Below are positions 29,039 through 37,604 of a DNA stretch of 64,000 nt, in pieces. The notes under the pieces are model-generated. The model was not told the DNA's origin. It did not search any database and worked only from the letters and a program-made list of their open reading frames with translations. Position 1 is the first letter of the stretch. Each line of letters opens with the position of its first letter. The stretch is taken from assembly GCA_903877165.1 (NCBI GenBank), contig CAIRCU010000044.1, positions 19,881 to 83,880 on the forward strand, written 5' to 3'. This DNA is from Methanobacteriota archaeon (lineage in GTDB: Archaea > Thermoplasmatota > E2 > DHVEG-1). The position numbers and the translations under genes were made by a program.

Positions 29039-30415
29039 ATGAATCCCTTTCACAACCCTGTGTTCCTGACAAGGATGCTGAAGAGCTACATGGTGGACAT
29101 GGGACGGCTGTCGCGCTGGGACGAGACGACGCTACAACACTACCAAGATCAGCAGCTCCGCCGGATCCTCACCTTCGCGCAGACCGTGCCTTTATATCAA
29201 TCCCTCTATCAACAGGCGGGTCTTGACGTACGGAGCATCCAAGGCATCAAGGCTGTATCACGTCTCCCCATGGTCTCCAAGGAGGACATCGCACGATATT
29301 CGCCGGACGGTATCGTCTCCCAGACGGCTGACCGAAAACAGCTCGTGCAGGTCGCCACCTCGGGTACAACCGGGAAATCCCTGATGGTGTACGTGGATCT
29401 CTCCGAAGTCGTCATCGGATTGCTCGGCTACCTGCGGATGCTGCAGCACTACGGAGTGCATTGGAGGCGGGACCGCATTAGCATCATTGGTGATTTCGCG
29501 CCCCATACCGCAGAGAGTGGGTACATCAACCGCGGCATCACCCCCCGGTTCAGCACCGGATTTCTCTTCAAGAACGTCCAATGGCTGGATACCAACGCGA
29601 ACCCAGAAAAGGTCATGGAGGACCTTGAACAGTTTCAACCGGACTGCATCTGGGGCTACGTAGGCATGCTTGGGCATCTGTCGCTTCTGAAGGAGCAGGG
29701 GAAAGGTCCGCATGTGACTCCACGGGTGATTACGGCGACCGGCTCCGTCCTCGACCCAGCCCTGAAGCGGGTCATCGAGCAGGCGTTCCATGCGCAGCTG
29801 TACGAAGTCTACGGGGCGACTGAGACTGGGCCTATCGCGTACCAATGTACGCAGGGCGGGTACCACGTGCTCTCCGACCTCCTGTATCTGGAGGTTGTGC
29901 GCGAGGGTCAGCCGGTGGCGCCGGGGAAGGCAGGTCGCCTGGTGGTCACGAAGCTGTATGGCGGCGGTACGCCGATCATCCGGTACGACGCAGTGAATGA
30001 TATCATCAGCCTACGGCTGACGCCCTGCCCGTGTGGGCAGGTGGGTCAGCTGATTGGGAGAATCTACGGTCGGGACGATCTCTCCTTGATCCTACCCGGG
30101 GGTCGGATCATGCTGCCGGCGTCGTTCGCGGAGATCTACAGTAAGCTGTTATATGAGATGCGGACGCGCAAAGTACGGAACACCAAGATCATCCAGCATG
30201 ACTTGAACTCCATCGAGGTCCTGGTGGAGCTGGACCAGTCGATTGCATCGCCGTCTGATGAGAAGGTCTGCCAGTTCCTGCAGGCGCAGTTCTCCGAAAA
30301 AATCGGGACGGGAGTGACAGTGACGGTGCGGCCCGTGGAGGAAATCGAGAAGGGCAGCCCGCGGATCGTCTCCCATGTGGACCATACAGCGATGGTCCTG
30401 TCGGATTATATTTAA
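29039..30415 (+). CDS. Phenylacetate-CoA ligase/CapK-like adenylate-forming enzyme
   Basis: 458 residues. The ATP-binding loop TSGTTGKSLMV is at about 107-117 and YGATETGPIAYQC near 259 is the adenylate motif. CPCGQVGQLIGRIYGRDD is the PaaK-type region before the C-terminal domain. It should activate a carboxylic acid as AMP ester and CoA thioester, or act in capsule or glycan synthesis as proposed for CapK proteins. It is divergent from the radical-SAM gene. Acid substrate not predictable. Confidence 0.85.
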   Translation: MNPFHNPVFLTRMLKSYMVDMGRLSRWDETTLQHYQDQQLRRILTFAQTVPLYQSLYQQAGLDVRSIQGIKAVSRLPMVSKEDIARYSPDGIVSQTADRKQLVQVATSGTTGKSLMVYVDLSEVVIGLLGYLRMLQHYGVHWRRDRISIIGDFAPHTAESGYINRGITPRFSTGFLFKNVQWLDTNANPEKVMEDLEQFQPDCIWGYVGMLGHLSLLKEQGKGPHVTPRVITATGSVLDPALKRVIEQAFHAQLYEVYGATETGPIAYQCTQGGYHVLSDLLYLEVVREGQPVAPGKAGRLVVTKLYGGGTPIIRYDAVNDIISLRLTPCPCGQVGQLIGRIYGRDDLSLILPGGRIMLPASFAEIYSKLLYEMRTRKVRNTKIIQHDLNSIEVLVELDQSIASPSDEKVCQFLQAQFSEKIGTGVTVTVRPVEEIEKGSPRIVSHVDHTAMVLSDYI

Positions 30416-30486
30416 GCCGTCAGCATAATCTATATAAAGTTCAGGAGCCTTTATATATAGTAAGAATATCTGAAAACGGGGATACT

Positions 30487-30651
30487 ATGAAAGTCGTTCT
30501 ATGTAATGATGGAATCTGCGTTCCCCAGAAATGCCCGGCCGTCGACGTTCGCGAGGACCGCGTCATTATCGGGGAGAAAAGCAACGTCTGCACATTGACC
30601 AGAACTCAGTTCGATATCTTGAAGCAGAAGATTAAGAGCGGCGAGCTCTAA
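30487..30651 (+). CDS. Small cysteine-containing protein, 54 aa
   Basis: ATG at 30487, TAA at 30649-30651. It begins MKVVLCNDGICVPQKCPAVD and has four cysteines (6, 11, 16, 35), then a charged helix. A TATA-like TTTATATATAG at about 30450-30460 lies 27-37 nt before the ATG, fitting a leaderless or short-leader transcript. The spacing C-x4-C-x4-C suggests metal or disulfide binding. No named family is recognised. It sits between the CapK-like gene and the redox operon. Confidence 0.72.
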   Translation: MKVVLCNDGICVPQKCPAVDVREDRVIIGEKSNVCTLTRTQFDILKQKIKSGEL

Positions 30652-30698
30652 AGGGAAACGCGTTCTCTTTTCCCTTTTTTTCCTTTTTGTTCTTTCTT

Positions 30699-31328
30699 CT
30701 ATGGTTGGTAGCCGACTCTGTTCTCGTGGTAGAGGTGGATGCTGTCCTCAAGGATGCCTGCGAGGAACGCCTCGCGCTGCTCCGGGGTCGGCAGACCCAA
30801 TGTGCCATAGACGCTGGTGTAGTAGGGTCGGACCGTGCCCTCGTCGTACCGCAGCGTGATGAAGGTGAACATCGGCACGCCGTTAACGTAGTCTTTATCG
30901 TAGGTCGCCCTGGATTGCTGTAGCACAGCCGTCGTGTGGTCGATGTTAATGAACAGGAACGTCACGTTCGAGTCATGGTAGGTGACGTGTTTGACTAGCA
31001 TGTCTGTTTTGTTGAAGGAGACGTTTAGGAGGTGTTTGACGACGGGGTACATCTGCTCGCAAGCGTCACAGACGTCCTCGCTGTACATGATGACAATGGG
31101 CCCGGTGGTGAGGTTGGTACGTACAAACGCGGGGTGCGGATCCCCGTTTGCGGTCTGGAACGTGAACGCCGTGGAGGTGCGCGGCTCGAGTTTGATGCAG
31201 CTGAGGCAGAGGACCTTGACGATGTTGTTCTCGACGTCGGAGTAGACGCTTGTGGTGAGGAGCACGCCGCCAAGAGTAATAGCGACGACGACGAGCAGGC
31301 CGACTTGGACAGGAAGCAGGGATTTCAT
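30699..31328 (-). CDS. Membrane-anchored thioredoxin-like protein, last gene of redox operon
   Basis: 209 residues. One N-terminal membrane helix (about 6-28) is followed by an extracytoplasmic domain with LCLSCIKL near 40 and the redox motif CDACEQMYP near 87. VPMFTFITL contains the expected cis-proline. Its start overlaps the stop of the polyferredoxin gene (ATGA), so the two are translationally coupled. It is a good candidate to receive electrons from the membrane iron-sulfur protein (inference). Confidence 0.8.
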   Translation of the reverse strand: MKSLLPVQVGLLVVVAITLGGVLLTTSVYSDVENNIVKVLCLSCIKLEPRTSTAFTFQTANGDPHPAFVRTNLTTGPIVIMYSEDVCDACEQMYPVVKHLLNVSFNKTDMLVKHVTYHDSNVTFLFINIDHTTAVLQQSRATYDKDYVNGVPMFTFITLRYDEGTVRPYYTSVYGTLGLPTPEQREAFLAGILEDSIHLYHENRVGYQP

Positions 31329-32137
31329 GAGTTCACCTTGTACTGGATGAATTTATTCGGGCATGCGTCCACACATTTGCCGCAGAGGATGCACTCCGGG
31401 TCGCGGTGCATGTTGGGCACGTCGATGCCCATCGGGCAGACGAGGGAGCAGAGGTTGCAGTGTATGCAGCCGTCGGTCTTGACGTCCATGTGGAGCATGC
31501 TGACCTTGTTCATCGGTGCGAGCATCGCGCCGACGGGGCAGAAGTAGCGGCACCAACCGCGCTCCACGGTGAAGATTAAGACGAGGAATAAGGCGAAGAT
31601 GATCAAGGCGATGGGGAAGAAGTAGTTCGGCACGAACTTGCCGGGGTTTAGTACCATGATCGGTAATGTTCCAACCAGGACGCCGACCGGGCAGATGTCG
31701 GTGAAGATGAAGCCGATGAGCAGCGAGGTGATGAAGACGAAGACGACGACCATGACGTATTTGTTGTAGCGGAGATATTTCTCATACTTCCAGGAGCCAA
31801 GTTTTTTCGCGAGGGGACGTCGTTTGACTTTTCTGGCGACGTTGCTGGTACCGCGCTGCAGGAAGCCGATGGGGCAGGCCCAGGCGCAGACCGCGCGTCC
31901 GGTTGCGATGCCAACAGCTCCGAGGATTGCGAGGGGATAGAGGAGGAGTCGCCAGGTGAGCGAGCCGCGGAATACGCTCTGTTCGAGGGCTCGGATTGGG
32001 CAGGCGGCGTCTGCGGCAGGGCAGGCTTGACAGTAGAAGAAGGGGTAGCAGAATCCGGTCTTGATGCCGAAGGCTCCAAGGTTCGCCGCGATGAGGAGGC
32101 TGAGCTCTGAGAGGAGCCGTTTCGGTTGGACTTTCAT
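31325..32137 (-). CDS. NapH/NosR-type membrane polyferredoxin
   Basis: 270 residues with about five membrane helices. CxxxCP motifs at helix ends (WACPIG near 89, YFCPVG near 201), an N-terminal FYCQACPAADAACP, and two C-terminal ferredoxin clusters (CIHCNLCSLVCP and CILCGKCVDACP) are present. Family members pass electrons between quinol or ferredoxin pools and partner proteins across the membrane. Both ends overlap neighbouring genes by ATGA, linking it with a PGF-CTERM protein upstream and a thioredoxin-like protein downstream. No nitrate- or nitrous-oxide-reductase genes are near, so another acceptor, probably a thiol protein, is inferred. Confidence 0.86.
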   Translation of the reverse strand: MKVQPKRLLSELSLLIAANLGAFGIKTGFCYPFFYCQACPAADAACPIRALEQSVFRGSLTWRLLLYPLAILGAVGIATGRAVCAWACPIGFLQRGTSNVARKVKRRPLAKKLGSWKYEKYLRYNKYVMVVVFVFITSLLIGFIFTDICPVGVLVGTLPIMVLNPGKFVPNYFFPIALIIFALFLVLIFTVERGWCRYFCPVGAMLAPMNKVSMLHMDVKTDGCIHCNLCSLVCPMGIDVPNMHRDPECILCGKCVDACPNKFIQYKVNS

Positions 32138-32631
32138 CAGGATCGCTTTCGGCGGATCAGGATGAGTGCGACTGCGATAGCAGCGATGACCGGGACGACT
32201 TCAAAGCCAGGGCTTTTTTTCCCTGTCCCATTGGTGTTGTTGCTGTTGTTATTGTTGTTAGTGGAGAAATAGATGGTGTTGTTCAGACTTTTTATCCAGG
32301 TGGTGCCGCTCTTGATGACTGCATGGGCTTCGACGTAGGTGGTGTCGGCTTCTGTGAAGGTGACGGTGCATTGGTAGGTACTGCCCTTCAGTGTCATGGT
32401 CACGTTATGTTCAAGTCTACAGATTGAGGGGTTGCATTCGTGGTAGACGAGGTACACGCCGTCAATCGGCGATATTGTGGTGGTGACTGAGAAAGTCGCG
32501 GTGGATCGTGGTGTCGGGGATGCAGGGGTGCATGTCGGTAATGGGACGATGATTCGTGTTTGGGGTAGGGCGGCGTTGACGCTTATTGCGCCGAGCGATA
32601 TGAGAAACATGGCCAGGATAATTTTCTTCAT
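32137..32631 (-). CDS. Secreted PGF-CTERM-type surface protein, 164 aa
   Basis: A signal peptide (1-20) is followed by a beta-rich domain with cysteines (CNPSICRL), an Asn-rich linker of about 12 residues, then SPGFEVVPVIAAIAVALILI and RRKRS. That tripartite C-terminus matches the PGF-CTERM signal cut by archaeosortase A with lipid attachment. GGAGG is 9 nt before the ATG and directly follows the stop of the lipoprotein gene. As part of the redox operon it may hold the complex at the surface or be its substrate. Confidence 0.8.
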   Translation of the reverse strand: MKKIILAMFLISLGAISVNAALPQTRIIVPLPTCTPASPTPRSTATFSVTTTISPIDGVYLVYHECNPSICRLEHNVTMTLKGSTYQCTVTFTEADTTYVEAHAVIKSGTTWIKSLNNTIYFSTNNNNNSNNTNGTGKKSPGFEVVPVIAAIAVALILIRRKRS

Positions 32632-32645
32632 GCTTTGGTTCCTCC

Positions 32646-33167
32646 TTAGTCGAGTAGTGCTTCGACCTGGGCTGCCAGCGTCGAGTATGCCTCATAACCA
32701 AGGTGCGTATAATAAAGGTTTCCCTGCTTTGTATAGAGGTAGAGGTGGGGGACGCCGTCGCTAGCGAAGCGGCTGCCGAGGGTTCCTTGAGCGTCGTCCA
32801 GACCGAAGGTCCAGTCCAGGACTATGCCGTATTGTTGTTGGAAGGTGTCTTTGAGCTGTTGGATGCTTTGGGTGGTTTCCCCCTGGGTGGTCCAGACGTC
32901 GATGGAGATGATGGAAAGGTTGCTGAAATTCTGGTGGAGTTGGGCGAGAATGAACATCTCTTGTTGGCAGGGTTGGCAGGCGACGCCCATGAAGTCCAGG
33001 AGCACGGCGTGGCCGTGGTAGTCTGAGAGGTTCTTGGTTTCGCCGGTGACTATGGAAAAGGAGAAGTTGTCGGTGGCTGGCGTGTTCGTCTGGATGCAGC
33101 CTTGCATGCTGAGCAGAAAAAAGAGTGGTATGATGAACGAAAGGATGATTTTCAGGGATGGCTCCAT
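32646..33167 (-). CDS. TlpA/ResA-like thioredoxin lipoprotein
   Basis: 173 residues. The signal peptide ends in the lipobox LSMQGC, so it is probably a membrane-tethered lipoprotein. The thioredoxin-like domain has VACQPCQQE near 68 and a GVPHLYLY cis-proline loop near 137. Proteins of this kind reduce or oxidise extracytoplasmic thiols. It lies between the cytoplasmic thioredoxin and the PGF-CTERM protein, with a 14-nt gap to the latter. Confidence 0.85.
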   Translation of the reverse strand: MEPSLKIILSFIIPLFFLLSMQGCIQTNTPATDNFSFSIVTGETKNLSDYHGHAVLLDFMGVACQPCQQEMFILAQLHQNFSNLSIISIDVWTTQGETTQSIQQLKDTFQQQYGIVLDWTFGLDDAQGTLGSRFASDGVPHLYLYTKQGNLYYTHLGYEAYSTLAAQVEALLD

Positions 33168-33184
33168 GCTCGTTATCGCTGGTA

Positions 33185-33586
33185 CTATACGCCGAGTTGT
33201 TGTTTAAGCGTTTCCTTTGGGAGGGCGCCGACGAGGCGGTTGACGAGCTGTCCGTTCTTAAAAACGAGGAGGGTCGGGATGCTCATGATCTGGTGCTTCA
33301 TCGAGGTCTGCGGGTTTTCGTCGACGTTGAGCTTGGCGAACGTCATCTTGCCTTGGAGTTCCTTGGCGAGCTCGTCGATGATGGGGCCGAGCATCCGGCA
33401 GGGGCCGCACCAGGGAGCCCAGCAGTCGATGACGAGGTTGGGGTATTTCTTGACGGTCGCGTCGAAGTCGGTGTCCGTGATGTGGATCGGGGCGCTTGGG
33501 GCGGTGCTCATGGGCTGGTCTCCTTTTTGGTAGCGATGCGTGAGGGCGTCAAGTTTTCGTTTGCGTATCTCATCGAGCTCAGACAT
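33185..33586 (-). CDS. trxA: Cytoplasmic thioredoxin
   Basis: 133 residues with no signal peptide. The classical active site WAPWCGPCRM is near 60 and SIPTLLVFKNGQ carries the cis-proline. An N-terminal charged extension (MSELDEIRKRKLDALTHRYQ) is longer than in bacterial thioredoxins; a start at the internal Met26 (33511) is possible. It is the second gene of the redox operon. Role: general disulfide reduction, here possibly the inner electron donor. Confidence 0.92.
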   Translation of the reverse strand: MSELDEIRKRKLDALTHRYQKGDQPMSTAPSAPIHITDTDFDATVKKYPNLVIDCWAPWCGPCRMLGPIIDELAKELQGKMTFAKLNVDENPQTSMKHQIMSIPTLLVFKNGQLVNRLVGALPKETLKQQLGV

Positions 33587-33626
33587 CGGTACGCGGCAAG
33601 GAAAAGTAGGGGGTGATAAATATAGT

Positions 33627-33893
33627 TTATGACTGACGGCCGGTGTCCTGGAGCCATTTGCGGATGCGGAGGTACCCCACGGTTTTCTCCCCGTCTATCC
33701 AGAGGATCGGGGCAGTGATTTTGAGGTCGTCGAGGACGTGGTGGCCTTCCGCGAACTGCAGGTCCTCAATAGACCAGGCGGTGAGGTCGTGGGGGAAGGT
33801 GACGATGTCGACGTCGCTGCGGCTTCGAAGGAGTTCCTTGGTCTGGTCGCATTTCGGGCAGTGTTCAAGTGAAAACAGGATGGCTTTTCCCAT
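33627..33893 (-). CDS. Glutaredoxin-like protein, first gene of redox operon
   Basis: 88 residues from ATG 33893, chosen over a longer frame because GGAGGG lies 12 nt upstream and the domain starts MGKAILFSLEHCPKCDQTKE. The active site CPKC is near 12-15 and TAPILWIDGEK near 60 is the cis-proline loop. It probably exchanges electrons with small thiols or the thioredoxin encoded 40 nt downstream. Confidence 0.82.
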   Translation of the reverse strand: MGKAILFSLEHCPKCDQTKELLRSRSDVDIVTFPHDLTAWSIEDLQFAEGHHVLDDLKITAPILWIDGEKTVGYLRIRKWLQDTGRQS

Positions 33894-34048
33894 GGCTTGC
33901 GTTCTCCCTCCACCGAATCGTTCGAGGTCTACATGGTCAATTGTATTTTTTATGTTTGCGGTTTGTCCGTGCCTTTTATATTGATAAGGCATGGTCGAAA
34001 ATTTGATAAAGCCTGACCGGCTTAATATCTGTGGTAGGGAGGAATTCT

Positions 34049-34861
34049 ATGCGCAACACCCTGGTTCGAAACGGCAGCGCCGTGCGTTTGGGTACAGTTT
34101 TTGTCACATTGTGTTTGATGTTCGTGCCGCTGACGTCGTTCCATGGATCAGGGATGACCCCGCGCGATGATACCACCCCGCCAGTGACCACCATCTCATT
34201 TCATGGATCCTTGGGGGACAACGGATGGTACGTCAGCGCCGTGCATGTCACGTTGAACGCTTCGGATGCAGAGTCTGGGGTGAATGACACGTATTACAAA
34301 ATCAATGACGGGCCGTGGGTTCTGTACGCGAATAGTTTTCAGGTTTCGAATTCAGGAAATTACAGCATCGCCTTCTATTCCACCGACAATGCTGGGAATG
34401 TCGAGCCTCAGCAGACTCAGCCTCTGAAGATTGACACTGCTATGCCAACGATTAATAACTTTATACATAGATCTTTAAACGAGATGGCGTTTGCCGCAGA
34501 AGCTCAAGACGATATCAGTGGAATGAATAGAGTAGAATTCTATGTCGGTGATTTTTTACAGAAAGTTGATACCACGCCACTGTATTGTTGGGTGCTCCGC
34601 GGTATACCGAGGAATCTTTATTATAACGTGACGCAAATTGCGATTGATAATGCAGGAAATAGGTGCTCGGTCGAGGATGGCTGGGGTGACATCAGGCACA
34701 TCGAGGGATTTGTCCGCGACGTCGTCGTCACGAACACCTCGATTACCTTCCGGTCCGTACTCGCTTGGAAGGGTCTGCTTCCCCTCCTGCCATTCAAGTA
34801 CACGATTACAAATTATGACGGGTTTGTCCACCCGCACTGGATCGATATCTACTACCTCTAA
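34049..34861 (+). CDS. Secreted Ig-like (OmpL47-type) domain protein, 270 aa
   Basis: Starts at ATG 34049, 6 nt after an AGGGAGG site. The signal peptide is at about 15-35. The first domain contains VHVTLNASDAESGVNDTYYK and FYSTDNAGNV, the same fold as the proteins at 17467-18153. The second beta domain (about 140-260) is less typical. The middle of the gene (about 34440-34670) is AT-richer than the ends. No anchor is seen at the C-terminus. Function unknown. Confidence 0.78.
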   Translation: MRNTLVRNGSAVRLGTVFVTLCLMFVPLTSFHGSGMTPRDDTTPPVTTISFHGSLGDNGWYVSAVHVTLNASDAESGVNDTYYKINDGPWVLYANSFQVSNSGNYSIAFYSTDNAGNVEPQQTQPLKIDTAMPTINNFIHRSLNEMAFAAEAQDDISGMNRVEFYVGDFLQKVDTTPLYCWVLRGIPRNLYYNVTQIAIDNAGNRCSVEDGWGDIRHIEGFVRDVVVTNTSITFRSVLAWKGLLPLLPFKYTITNYDGFVHPHWIDIYYL

Positions 34862-34924
34862 AGTAAGAAGAGGGAACACAAGTTATTTCAAACAACCACC
34901 TGTTTTCGACCACTGATACCTACG

Positions 34925-36178
34925 ATGAATACTTCCTCTAAAGTCATCCGCGACCCTATCCACGGCGACATCAAGGTCTCCGGCCTCTTGCTTAGGCTCC
35001 TGCAGACACCGGAGGTCCAGCGGCTGCACCACATCAAGCAGCTGGGGTTCGCACAGCTTGTGTTCCCGGGTGCGCACCATACGCGCTTCGAGCACTCGCT
35101 GGGCGCCGCCGCGATCATGACGAGACTGTGTGACGTCCTCGGCCTTAAAGAAGACCGAGAACTGTTGACGGCGGCCGCGCTCCTCCACGACATCGGCCAC
35201 GGGCCGTTCTCCCATACACTCGAGTCGATCCTCATGGAGCAGTTCGGCGTGGACCACGTCGGACTCACCCTCAAACTCCTCAACGGCGACTACGAAGTCT
35301 TTGAGCCAGCTGAACGCAGATACATCTCATCGCCGACCGCCCATGCGGTCCTCACGAAGGCAGGCCTGGACCTTGACCTCATCGGCAAGATCATTCAGGG
35401 CCGGACTCCGAAGACGCCGTACCTCGGGCAGCTGCTGTGCAGCACCATCGATGTCGACCAGCTCGATTACCTCATGCGCGACGCGTACTACACAGGCGTC
35501 GCCTATGGCATGATCGACCTGCAGCGGCTCCTTCAGACCATCACAATCCTACGCAAGATGATCGTGGTGAAGCGCAAGGGCGTCAGCGTCGTCGAAAGCA
35601 TCCTTATGGCACGCGGACTGATGTACTCCTCGGTGTACTTCCATAAGACCGTGCGTATCGCGGAACTGATGTTGCTGAGGGCTCTGGAGAAGACGCCGGG
35701 CAGCGAACCGTTCGCCTTCTATCGCATGACGGATGCGGAGATTATCCACACCTTGAAGGGAAAAGGCGCGTATCAGGAAGAGATGATGACGCGATTAAAG
35801 TACCGTACGTTGTTCAAACAGGCGTACACAGCGTCGTTTAACGATTTCTCGACTCAGCAGCGCAGCATTGTCCGAGGCCTTGAGGATCCTGAGGCATGCA
35901 AGTCTAAAGAACGTGAGCTTGAGGAGACCTTGAAGATTCCGGCCGGTCATCTCATCCTTGATGTCCCGCGCCAGGAACTGTTGCGCACGGAGCCGCGCAT
36001 CAACCTCACCGAGATCGGCGTGGAGGACAACAAGAAGCGTCGGTCCTTGGATGAGTTCACGCCTATCGCGTTGGCGATTCGGTCGCGGCTCGCCCCCGAC
36101 TGGGCGGTCATGGTCGCGACCGATGAACGGCATCGGGCGTTGGTCGCGAAGCGGGTGAAACGCTACCTATTCGCATGA
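34925..36178 (+). CDS. HD-domain phosphohydrolase (SAMHD1/dGTPase-like)
   Basis: 417 residues. Metal-binding residues are seen in HTRFEHSLGA (about 52-61) and the HD pair in LLHDIGHGPFSHT (about 87-99), with a later Asp in STIDVDQLDYLMRD. Proteins of this COG1078 type cleave (d)NTPs or other nucleotides. The start MNTSSKVIRDPIHGDIKVSG is conserved in the family. It is flanked by AT-rich intergenic DNA and stands alone. Exact substrate not predictable. Confidence 0.9.
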   Translation: MNTSSKVIRDPIHGDIKVSGLLLRLLQTPEVQRLHHIKQLGFAQLVFPGAHHTRFEHSLGAAAIMTRLCDVLGLKEDRELLTAAALLHDIGHGPFSHTLESILMEQFGVDHVGLTLKLLNGDYEVFEPAERRYISSPTAHAVLTKAGLDLDLIGKIIQGRTPKTPYLGQLLCSTIDVDQLDYLMRDAYYTGVAYGMIDLQRLLQTITILRKMIVVKRKGVSVVESILMARGLMYSSVYFHKTVRIAELMLLRALEKTPGSEPFAFYRMTDAEIIHTLKGKGAYQEEMMTRLKYRTLFKQAYTASFNDFSTQQRSIVRGLEDPEACKSKERELEETLKIPAGHLILDVPRQELLRTEPRINLTEIGVEDNKKRRSLDEFTPIALAIRSRLAPDWAVMVATDERHRALVAKRVKRYLFA

Positions 36179-36365
36179 GAAGGAGAGAATGGGGAAGATT
36201 GAAGGTGGTGAGGAGAGATTTAATAAAAGATGTCCGACTCCCCCATTCTTGATAACCGAAAAGGGAGAAGGTATTTAAATTTTTTTATAATAATAATGGA
36301 ATTTCTCTTGTTTTTCAAGATAAAATGAGGTGTTTTCACGTGGCAAATTATTCATGATATAATTA
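36179..36365. other. AT-rich convergent intergenic region
   Basis: 187 nt between convergent genes. T-rich runs near 36280-36320 may serve as terminators for both. A 29-codon frame from 36189 has a Shine-Dalgarno placed too close to be convincing. Confidence 0.4.
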
Positions 36366-37409
36366 TCATTTTGTTTGAAGGAACGTTTTCACGGTGTCGA
36401 GGGTGGGTGGCTGAGGGTTCGCGGAGGAGATGTAGAGTCCCGCGACGAGGTTGGCGAACGCCAGGCGTTCCGGCGTCGGGAACTTGAGGAGTGTGGCGAG
36501 GATGTTCGCGGCGTTCCAAGCGTCCCCCGCCCCGGTCGTGCGGATAATCGCCGGGATCGTCTCCGTCGGGATCACCGTGCGGGAGCCGTCTAGAGAAGCG
36601 GAAAACGCACCGGTGTGCAGGTCGAGGCGTGCAGGGATTTTCTGTTTCAGAGTCTGGGCGGCAGCAAGGATTTCCTCTTGCGAGGAGGCGGGTCGTCCGC
36701 TGAAATGCCGCAGCTCGTTTTCGTTCAGCCCGAAAACGTCGACGAGCGGCGGGGTGAGGACGTCACGTAGCACGGTGGGCACTTCGTGGAGTTTAGGTGA
36801 GGGGTCCCCGGTGTCGAAGAAGGTGGTGACGTGATTACTTTTAGCGAAACGGAACACGTCGTGGGCAAGCGCAGTTCCGTAGTTGTTGAGGTTCCAGTTG
36901 ACGACGGCGACGAGGTCCGCATCCGCGATGCACTCGTAATCCTGCTCCGTGAGTAGGTCGGGGGAGAAGTCGGCGACGGATCCAGGGTCTCCGAGCATCA
37001 CGTTCGCTCGCGGGTCACTGAGCTCCAGGGCGGTGGTGAGGGCGAGCCTGCCGTCGGTCTTGACGTGGGTGAGGTCGACGCCGGAGCCTCCGAGGAAGTA
37101 GGAGATGAGATGCTGGCCAAGCGCGCTGGTGCGGCAGATGAGGTGCGCCTGGACTCCGAATCTGGCGAGTCCGAGGGCGGTGTTGGCCGCGTTGCCTCCT
37201 TGTTGGATGGATTGGGGGATGTTGGGGTAGTTGCCGCCGCCTTGGGCCGCAAGTCGGCGGATCTGGGTTTCCAAGGTGGTCGTATTGGTGATGCTGAGGA
37301 TATGGTCGAGGAAGAAGTCGGGCAGGAGGACGACGTGGAGGCTGGTGAGGGTCTGGGTTGTGAGGCCCGAAAGCCTTTTCTGCAGTGCACGCGTTAGTAA
37401 TGTGTCCAT
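36366..37409 (-). CDS. PfkB-family sugar kinase
   Basis: 347 residues from ATG 37409; an upstream extension lacks support. QQGGNAANTALGLARFG near 70-86 is the N-terminal signature and TTGAGDAWNAA near 290 holds the catalytic Asp and anion hole of PfkB kinases (ATP-dependent phosphorylation of a sugar or nucleoside). The gene is divergent from the small conserved gene at 37605 and shares an AT-rich promoter region at about 37500-37515. Substrate unknown. Confidence 0.88.
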   Translation of the reverse strand: MDTLLTRALQKRLSGLTTQTLTSLHVVLLPDFFLDHILSITNTTTLETQIRRLAAQGGGNYPNIPQSIQQGGNAANTALGLARFGVQAHLICRTSALGQHLISYFLGGSGVDLTHVKTDGRLALTTALELSDPRANVMLGDPGSVADFSPDLLTEQDYECIADADLVAVVNWNLNNYGTALAHDVFRFAKSNHVTTFFDTGDPSPKLHEVPTVLRDVLTPPLVDVFGLNENELRHFSGRPASSQEEILAAAQTLKQKIPARLDLHTGAFSASLDGSRTVIPTETIPAIIRTTGAGDAWNAANILATLLKFPTPERLAFANLVAGLYISSANPQPPTLDTVKTFLQTK

Positions 37410-37604
37410 GGTGCTTGGCCGGGGGCATGGGCGTGGCGCCTTATTTGTGTATTGAATTTGCAGGCAGCCTGGTCTCCCACATTCTTCCCCAAAAAATAGG
37501 AAAGGTTTAAATAAAAGGTCCGTGCAAATGGTACAGCGCATCCCGTCAAGGATGCGGTGAATGTCCGGATTGAAGGAAGCAGAAGCAGGAATGGAGATTT
37601 TCGC

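Noticed and set aside
36189..36278. 29-codon frame just after the HD-hydrolase gene
   Set aside because: AAGGAG is only about 3 nt before the ATG and the peptide has no features; more likely chance in an A/G-rich stretch.
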